Part shown: positions 50,414-53,463 of the stretch, in pieces
Layout: every line of letters starts with the position of its first letter
Numbering within the stretch: the stretch's first letter is position 1
Assembly (NCBI GenBank): GCA_030648295.1
Contig: JAUSID010000199.1
Location: forward strand, 1-53,463
DNA: 53,463 bases
Source of the DNA: Opitutaceae bacterium
GTDB lineage: Bacteria > Verrucomicrobiota > Verrucomicrobiia > Opitutales > Opitutaceae
Direction of reading: 5' to 3'
Position numbers and translations under genes: made by a program
The notes under the pieces: generated by a model
What the model was told of the DNA's origin: nothing
What the model saw: only the letters and a program-made list of their open reading frames with translations
The model's database searches: none

Positions 50414-51814
50414 CTACACCGCCTGCGGCACAATGTATGGCTTGCGATACACCCGGGTCAGCATCGCATCGGCCTCGCGATCATTCGCGAATTTCTCCTG
50501 CGCACTGATGAACGTCAGCGATCGGCCGAGCCGATACGAGATGTTCGCCAGGTGGCAGAGCGAGGTGGAAAGGTGGCCGTCAGTGATGTGGCCGTGTAGG
50601 GTCTCGTCCTTGCCGGAACGAATGCCGTCCAGGAAATTTGCCCAATGGCTGCCCCTTTCGCCCGAGCCCTCCTTTGAGCCGGCGAACGGTTCCTTGCCCC
50701 GCTTCTTGAATGCCTTCCACGTGCTGCCGCCGATTTCGAGCCATCCCTCGCTGCCGAAAAACAGGTTTCCGACTTCCTGCCCGCGGCTGCCCTCGTGGTT
50801 CGTGTATCGTCCACGCGTTTCCATCTCGAGGAGTTTGCCATCACCATATTTGTAGGTGGCGGTTTGCGTGTTGGGCGTCTCCTGCGTGGTCTTGTCATGA
50901 CCGTAGGTCTCAACGCCGCCATATACTCGCGTGCCGGGTGTCCGGATGTCGTCGTTGCGAAAACCATAAATGCCGCCGGCCGAATAAACGGATACCGGGT
51001 GCTCGTTCTTCTTCATGCCCCAGCGCGCAATATCGAGCTGGTGCGGCCCGGTGTTTCCCGTGTCCCCATTGCCCGTATCCCAATACCAATGCCAGTTGTA
51101 GTGGCTCCGTTTCTCGTTGTACGGACGCTGGGGTGCGGGGCCGAGCCAGCGCTCGTAGTGAAATGTTCCGGGTGGCTGGCTGTCCTTGGCCATGCCATAC
51201 GAGTCGCGCGCCTTGAAGCAAAGTGCGCGCGCCAGGTAGACCTCGCCGATTCCGCCGCCATGCAGGAACGCAATCGCCTCGCGCACATTCGCGTTCGAGC
51301 GGTTGTTCAGGCCGACCTGCATCCGCAACCCGTACTTGCGGGCGGCTTCGATCATCTTCCGTCCCTCCCAGATGTTGTGCGAGGCGGGTTTCTCGACGTA
51401 GACGTGCTTGCCCGCCTGGCAGGCGAGGATCGCCGCCAGCGCGTGCCAGTGGTTCGGCGTGACGATTGAAACGGCGTGGATTTCCTTGTCCTCGAGAATC
51501 CGGTGCAGGTCCCATTCGGTCCGCGGCTTCACGCCCGTTTTCTGCTCCACCAGTTTCACCGCGGGGGCAAAGAGCTGTTCGTCGGTGTCGCACACCGCCC
51601 GCACCTGCACGTTGTGGCTGTCCTTCAACCCGCACCAGCTGTTGAGGTGAACCGTGCCCTGATTCCGGATACCAATGACGGCGACGTTGACGCGATCGTT
51701 CGCGCCGCTGATGGCCGCGTACGATTTGGCGGTGAAGCCCATGCCTCCGATGGTGATTCCGGCCGCGCCCACCGCGCCGTGTTTGATGAAATCTCTGCGG
51801 TTGGTTGTATTCAT
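50414..51814 (-). CDS. Tat-exported Gfo/Idh/MocA family oxidoreductase
   Basis: 466 residues with a twin-arginine signal (NRRDFIKHGAVGAAGITIGG) and a Rossmann domain (VNVAVIGIRNQGTVHLNSW), VVEKPA-like motif as HVYVEKPASHNIWEG, and TPNHWH, typical of this family in Verrucomicrobiota and Planctomycetes. The C-terminal domain has GDTGNTGPHQLDIARWGM. It is probably an NAD(P)-dependent sugar or inositol dehydrogenase acting, or simply folded, across the membrane. I used 51814, which opens on the Tat motif. Substrate unknown. Confidence 0.92.
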   Translation of the reverse strand: MNTTNRRDFIKHGAVGAAGITIGGMGFTAKSYAAISGANDRVNVAVIGIRNQGTVHLNSWCGLKDSHNVQVRAVCDTDEQLFAPAVKLVEQKTGVKPRTEWDLHRILEDKEIHAVSIVTPNHWHALAAILACQAGKHVYVEKPASHNIWEGRKMIEAARKYGLRMQVGLNNRSNANVREAIAFLHGGGIGEVYLARALCFKARDSYGMAKDSQPPGTFHYERWLGPAPQRPYNEKRSHYNWHWYWDTGNGDTGNTGPHQLDIARWGMKKNEHPVSVYSAGGIYGFRNDDIRTPGTRVYGGVETYGHDKTTQETPNTQTATYKYGDGKLLEMETRGRYTNHEGSRGQEVGNLFFGSEGWLEIGGSTWKAFKKRGKEPFAGSKEGSGERGSHWANFLDGIRSGKDETLHGHITDGHLSTSLCHLANISYRLGRSLTFISAQEKFANDREADAMLTRVYRKPYIVPQAV

Positions 51815-51931
51815 GTTATGCGCGTGAAGAGGTCGGCCGTCGCCACCGCCGCTGGCCATCAAGCACGATGAGGGCCGCTGCGTTTCGCCTGGTCACAGTG
51901 CAGGAGCCAACCCCCGGAGCGGGGCGGCGTC

Positions 51932-52128
51932 AATCGGATGATCGGAGGGACGGAGGCGCAGAGTGGCGGAGGAGCGGAGGGGTGGAGGGGCGGAGGGGGC
52001 GGTGAAGCGGTGAAGCGGTGAGGCGGTGAGGCGGCGCGAGGCGGCGCAGATGGTCAGATGGGCGGATGGGCACAGGAAGTTGGCACTCGTCGCCCAAAAC
52101 GCGGCAGACGCGCGAAACGCGAAACGCA
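51932..52128. repeat. 8-nt array (CGGAGGGG/CGGTGAAG) then short 7-nt array
   Basis: 51932-52070 has CGGATGAT, CGGAGGGA, CGGAGGAG, TGGAGGGG, two CGGTGAAG, two CGGTGAGG, CAGATGGG and CGGATGGG. 52098-52128 has GAAACGC-type heptamers. It fills the gap upstream of the Tat oxidoreductase. Confidence 0.88.
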
Positions 52129-52212
52129 AACCTGGTAACGGCCCGGCAGGGAATCTCGGAGAATTACCGATTACGTTCGGTTCGTGGATGGTGATATTTT
52201 GAATCCCCGACG

Positions 52213-52635
52213 ATGGACGGCTCCAACGAAGCTCCTTTCCTGTTGCAGGTTTTTGCGGCCCGTGTGCTGGCGAACCGCCACCAGCAGACGATTTCGCGGG
52301 CGGAGTTGTCTGCCCAGGGGTGCGACGTCGAAACCTTGGTGGAAATGATCCAGGCGTACGCGTCTGTGCCCCAGGTTGAACGCCGGTTTCTGGCGACGGC
52401 CACGGATACGCATATCACCGTCGAACGAAATGGCACCGCGCCTGCGCCCTCCGTGCCATTGATGAGTATTGGCACGGCCGGGGTCGCCGACGCAACGCGA
52501 TGTCGCCCCCATGAGACCGCGCGATTGAGGGATAAAAGGACTGAGCCAGGCGACAGAGGACAGCGGTCAGGCGAGAGTCAGGCACCGAGCGGCGTGCGCA
52601 GACAGGGACATTCCGGGACTCATTCGGCGCCCTAG
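52213..52635 (+). CDS. Hypothetical protein, only the first 80 or so residues look coding
   Basis: 140 codons. Residues 1-78 (APFLLQVFAARVLANRHQQT, ISRAELSAQGCDVETLVEMI, RRFLATATDTHITVERNG) have a helical, protein-like pattern. The rest (RDKRTEPGDRGQRSGESQ onward) is Arg/Gly/Ser-rich, as if the real stop was lost and the frame runs into repeat-like DNA (CAGGCGACAGAGGACAGCGG). No family recognised. Confidence 0.35.
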   Translation: MDGSNEAPFLLQVFAARVLANRHQQTISRAELSAQGCDVETLVEMIQAYASVPQVERRFLATATDTHITVERNGTAPAPSVPLMSIGTAGVADATRCRPHETARLRDKRTEPGDRGQRSGESQAPSGVRRQGHSGTHSAP

Positions 52636-53030
52636 GACCGCAGCCGGATCATCGAATCGTCGCGGAGCGGCATCAGGTGGAGACGTAGGGGTCGCGCGCG
52701 AGATCGTGGAGCGCCTCCTCGCCGTCGATCGACAGGATGTATTTCGATCAGCAGCCGGGAGAGCCCCTTTGCCGACCAGCAAGCCGCCAGAAGAGTCGAG
52801 CGTTCCTTGCGATCGAGCTTCAGCCGCCGGCGCAGGCCAACAGTTGCGGGACGATTTTTCCCGCCTGTGACAGCGTATGCCGCGACGAATTTTCCCAGCG
52901 GGAAAACGAGGCCATCCTCAAGTTTCGAATCTGCTGGGGCTTGCACAATGGCAGCTCGTGGAGCGGCGCATGCAAAGGGGGGGGGAGCACGAAAAATACC
53001 AACCCGTAATCCGCCAAACAGGAGAAAACC
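52636..53030. other. Intergenic region with a possible decayed gene
   Basis: No intact gene. On the minus strand near 52682-52754 a short frame reads SKYILSIDGEEALHDLARDP and stops, which recalls the C-terminal end of a sulfatase but is preceded immediately by a stop codon. The end of the region carries AGGAG at 53020-53024, the ribosome-binding site of the Hsp20 gene. Confidence 0.3.
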
Positions 53031-53336
53031 ATGACACTCGTTCGTTACACCTATCCGTCATTCCGTCCGCTCAGCACCGCGTTGGGCGGCTTCCAGCGTT
53101 CGCCGTGGGCCGGTCTGGAAAACGAAATTGATCGGCTCTTCGATTCCGCGTTCAGCGATTTCAGCGGGCCGGCCTCGCCCACCCGTTTCCCCGTCGATCT
53201 CTACGAGGACAAGGACAACACCTATGTCCGCGCCGAGCTGCCGGGGATCAACCGTGACGACATCAACGTCGAAATCGTCGAGGGCTACCTGACGATCACG
53301 GCGGCGCGAAAGTCGCCGGCCACCGAAGGCGGGTAA
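53031..53336 (+). CDS. Hsp20/alpha-crystallin small heat shock protein, C-terminally truncated
   Basis: 101 residues. AGGAG lies 6 nt before the ATG. The N-terminal arm (LVRYTYPSFRPLSTALGG, then WAGLENEIDRLFDSAFSDF) and the first half of the alpha-crystallin domain (FPVDLYEDKDNTYVRAELPG, NRDDINVEIVEGYLTITAAR) are typical. It stops at SPATEGG; the second half with the ENGVLTVTLPK-type strand and the IxI tail, about 40 residues, is missing. Downstream sequence does not continue the domain in any frame that I can follow. Without that strand, dimer and substrate functions are doubtful. Confidence 0.8.
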   Translation: MTLVRYTYPSFRPLSTALGGFQRSPWAGLENEIDRLFDSAFSDFSGPASPTRFPVDLYEDKDNTYVRAELPGINRDDINVEIVEGYLTITAARKSPATEGG

Positions 53337-53463
53337 ACCGCGGCGGCTTGTGCGCCTCCGGCGCATTTTGCATTTAGCCCGCATGAACGCGGGGCGCTCG
53401 CCGGAACCTTGGGATGTTGGCGGTCAGACACGGGTGAAGACCATTTCAAGGGTGAAAAATGCG

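Noticed and set aside
52632-52946. 104-codon minus frame
   Set aside because: No consistent domain; a better-looking sulfatase-like scrap lies in another frame with a stop before it.

Overview
The window is about 53 kb of GC-rich bacterial chromosome with no phage, IS element, rRNA, tRNA or CRISPR array that I can see. Gene content suggests a Verrucomicrobiota member, probably near Opitutaceae. The clues are a secreted formylglycine-type sulfatase, a Tat-exported Gfo/Idh/MocA oxidoreductase, a deoC gene followed by two ALDH genes, a remnant of a repeat-bearing extracellular protein with an NDNWGGD-type C-terminus, and the scarcity of Shine-Dalgarno sequences. The lineage is an inference, not a measured placement.

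Layout. 1-2.6 kb: a protein cut by the left edge, a sulfatase and a methyltransferase. 2.8-13.4 kb: a metal-resistance island. A leftward three-gene regulatory cassette (small membrane anti-sigma-like protein, periplasmic Cys/His sensor, ECF sigma factor) has the gene order and sizes of CnrY-CnrX-CnrH. It diverges from a rightward operon coding a Cys-motif secreted protein, a TolC-type channel, a membrane-anchored YHS-like protein, an RND adaptor with a heavy-metal-binding domain, a 1244-residue CusA/CzcA-type pump, an Asp-box propeller protein and a small Cys-rich secreted protein. 13.5-18.6 kb: a signal peptidase I fragment, deoC, an active-type ALDH and a short ALDH-like protein without catalytic residues (together resembling a split ALDH16), then two abutting gene remnants. 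18.8-28.6 kb: a NatAB-type ABC exporter, a coiled-coil protein, a gene-poor stretch with two strong terminators, a methyltransferase-like gene, an ABM-family protein, deoA, a YkgJ-like protein, an ABC-F ATPase and an EamA transporter. 28.8-41.2 kb: a deoxyhypusine synthase-like enzyme, a DUF255 thioredoxin-like protein, a response regulator overlapping slyX, a receiver without its Asp, a coiled-coil membrane protein, RarD, a lipoprotein, a proline-rich LKP-repeat membrane protein and a tRNA-dihydrouridine synthase. 41.8-53.3 kb: a hybrid histidine kinase, a MalY/PatB-type lyase, a degraded secreted-protein gene, a nuclease/phospholipase-like protein, a cyclic-nucleotide-gated K+ channel, a cytochrome c, a truncated MarC, the Gfo/Idh/MocA protein and a truncated Hsp20.

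Functional links. deoA (thymidine phosphorolysis) and deoC plus ALDH (deoxyribose-5-phosphate to glyceraldehyde-3-phosphate and acetaldehyde, then acetate) make a deoxynucleoside salvage and catabolism route, although deoA lies 7 kb from deoC. The metal island reads as sensing, regulation, chelation and efflux of a soft metal, possibly Cu/Ag.

The most unusual signal is not a gene. About a dozen gene boundaries carry arrays of very short degenerate tandem repeats with a fixed unit length of 7, 8 or 9 nt. Many are arranged as inverted pairs able to form long imperfect stems. The arrays run up to, or into, stop and start codons, sit inside the metal operon, and flank several truncated genes.
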